From positions 1 to 64,000 of the forward strand of contig CAZWAK010000009.1 of the NCBI GenBank assembly GCA_964631865.1: a stretch of DNA of 64,000 nucleotides, written 5' to 3'. The position numbers and the translations under genes were made by a program. The notes under the pieces were generated by a model. It was not told the DNA's origin and made no database searches. It saw only the letters and a list, made by a program, of their open reading frames with translations. Below, in pieces: positions 63,089 through 64,000 of this stretch; position 1 is the stretch's first letter, and each line of letters starts with the position of its first letter. The DNA comes from JAFDVL01 sp964631865. GTDB taxonomy: Bacteria > Acidobacteriota > Blastocatellia > RBC074.

Positions 63089-64000
63089 ATGGCGAAACAA
63101 ATCAGTGTTGTAATACCAACACACAATCGAAGTAGCCAGTTGTCGCAGGTACTCGATAATCTCTTGAAAAGCGAGGCCAACGACTTTTCGCTTATCGAAA
63201 TTATCATCGTTGATGACGGCTCAGCGGTTTCCCCTAAGTCAATGATTCGGATGAAATCGGCGTCTGCCCCATTTATACTAAGATATGAACGGCAGGAGAA
63301 CTTGGGGCCTTCCAGAGCAAGAAACAATGGCTATCGAAAAGCTTCTGCAAATATCGTCCTATTTATAGACGACGATATTCTCGTACCGCCGACGTTGATA
63401 GCTCAGCACGTAGTGGCTCACATTAAATATCCGGCAAGTGTAATTACTGGCCCTTGCCCATGTATCCAACCCAAAAAATCTGTGCCTTCATCGCGTTATA
63501 TCCATTGGCTTGAAAGCGCCGATCTCAACTTGATTCCCGAAGCCGGTTTTGTTGAGACGCCCGCTGTCATTAGCGGAAATCTCTCTATCGAGAGAGAAAT
63601 GTTTATTGAAGAAAATGGTCTGTATGACGACAATCTGTCGGCGGTCGCAGAAGACTTTGTCGTTCTTGCCAAGCTCAAACGACAAAGTATCCCTATCTAC
63701 ATAGGAAGAGAGTTAGCCGCTTCACATTTGCAGCCAACAAATATCGAAGAAACATGCAAGCGTGAATATAAACACGCCTTTGGCATCGGCGAGTTAGCCA
63801 TAAAAATGCCAGAGTTGGCGAGCGAGTTGGCCGCAATAAAGAGGTTTCTGGACGTGAACGGAGCACCTGCCTCTACCGATTCGGTCGTCCTTTATATGAA
63901 AAAGCAGGTGAAGCGTTTGCTTGCAAAAGACCTGTTGCGGCGCTTTATGTTACGGCTCGTAATAGCTGCTGAGCGAATACTGCCGTTCGACCGATGGTTG
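63089..64000 (+). CDS. Family 2 glycosyltransferase (3' truncated by the window)
   Basis: At least 304 residues of a GT-A fold glycosyltransferase with no stop before base 64000. The N-terminus ISVVIPTHNRSSQL, the nucleotide-binding EIIIVDDGS, the LGPSRARNNGYRKA segment, the metal-binding FIDDDI and a catalytic-region AEDFVV are all clear. It would add a sugar to the lipid-linked unit of the locus. The donor and acceptor are unknown. The gene shares the low GC of the flippase gene eight bases upstream. Confidence 0.93.
   Translation, partial: MAKQISVVIPTHNRSSQLSQVLDNLLKSEANDFSLIEIIIVDDGSAVSPKSMIRMKSASAPFILRYERQENLGPSRARNNGYRKASANIVLFIDDDILVPPTLIAQHVVAHIKYPASVITGPCPCIQPKKSVPSSRYIHWLESADLNLIPEAGFVETPAVISGNLSIEREMFIEENGLYDDNLSAVAEDFVVLAKLKRQSIPIYIGRELAASHLQPTNIEETCKREYKHAFGIGELAIKMPELASELAAIKRFLDVNGAPASTDSVVLYMKKQVKRLLAKDLLRRFMLRLVIAAERILPFDRWL

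Overview
The window is a 64 kb piece of a bacterial chromosome of roughly 55% GC. The gene content points to Acidobacteriota, perhaps a Blastocatellia-like lineage. The clues are an Oar-like TonB-dependent receptor of 1252 residues, a sigma54 activator, type III pantothenate kinase next to nadC and birA, a DUF4380 protein, and many intergenic inverted repeats. The taxonomic call is inference from gene content only. A 100-base run of N at 37073-37172 shows this is a draft assembly. The first gene (cytochrome P450) and the last gene (glycosyltransferase) are cut by the window ends.

Layout. 1-8.8 kb: P450 tail, DUF4380 protein, thioredoxin-like protein, PlsC-type acyltransferase, sigma54 activator, an M50 peptidase-HlyD fusion and GlgC. 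9-14.8 kb: PsuG, a zinc-type CDF exporter, a LolC/E permease, a lone receiver protein and the exonuclease VII pair, whose small subunit ends in an SSB-like tail. 14.8-19.5 kb: a BrnT toxin with a ribbon-helix-helix antitoxin, BipA, a DUF4129 membrane protein, and a frameshifted papain/C39-like peptidase next to a possible immunity protein. 19.5-27.9 kb: the TonB receptor with a sigma54-type promoter, a small secreted protein, gyrA and a TPR lipoprotein. 28.2-32.9 kb: an Hfq-like protein, then a signalling module of coiled-coil protein, inner-membrane OmpA-domain protein, Ras-like GTPase and histidine kinase. 32.9-44.5 kb: glutaminyl cyclase, comEA, comEC, rlmD (gapped), a hypothetical protein, coaX, a caspase-TPR protein, birA, nadC and a Panacea-domain antitoxin with a two-TM partner. 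44.6-53.1 kb: valS (frameshifted), folE, purF, an MBL-fold lipoprotein, a broken retropepsin-like gene, DUF3006, purM and ridA. 54.3-64 kb: an exopolysaccharide locus with FecR-like, TPR/CBM, Wzy-type polymerase, Wza, Wzc tyrosine autokinase, Wzx flippase and GT2 proteins.

The most unusual features are three. First, the window holds a family of intergenic stem-loop elements. Many are built from 7-bp tandem units placed as inverted arrays around a short core, and at three loci they also encode protein N-termini. Second, the exonuclease VII small subunit ends in a near-exact copy of the SSB C-terminal peptide. Third, the GTPase/OmpA/kinase module looks like a trans-envelope signalling unit. Several reading-frame lesions (valS, the C39-like peptidase, the retropepsin-like gene) may be real decay or draft-assembly errors.
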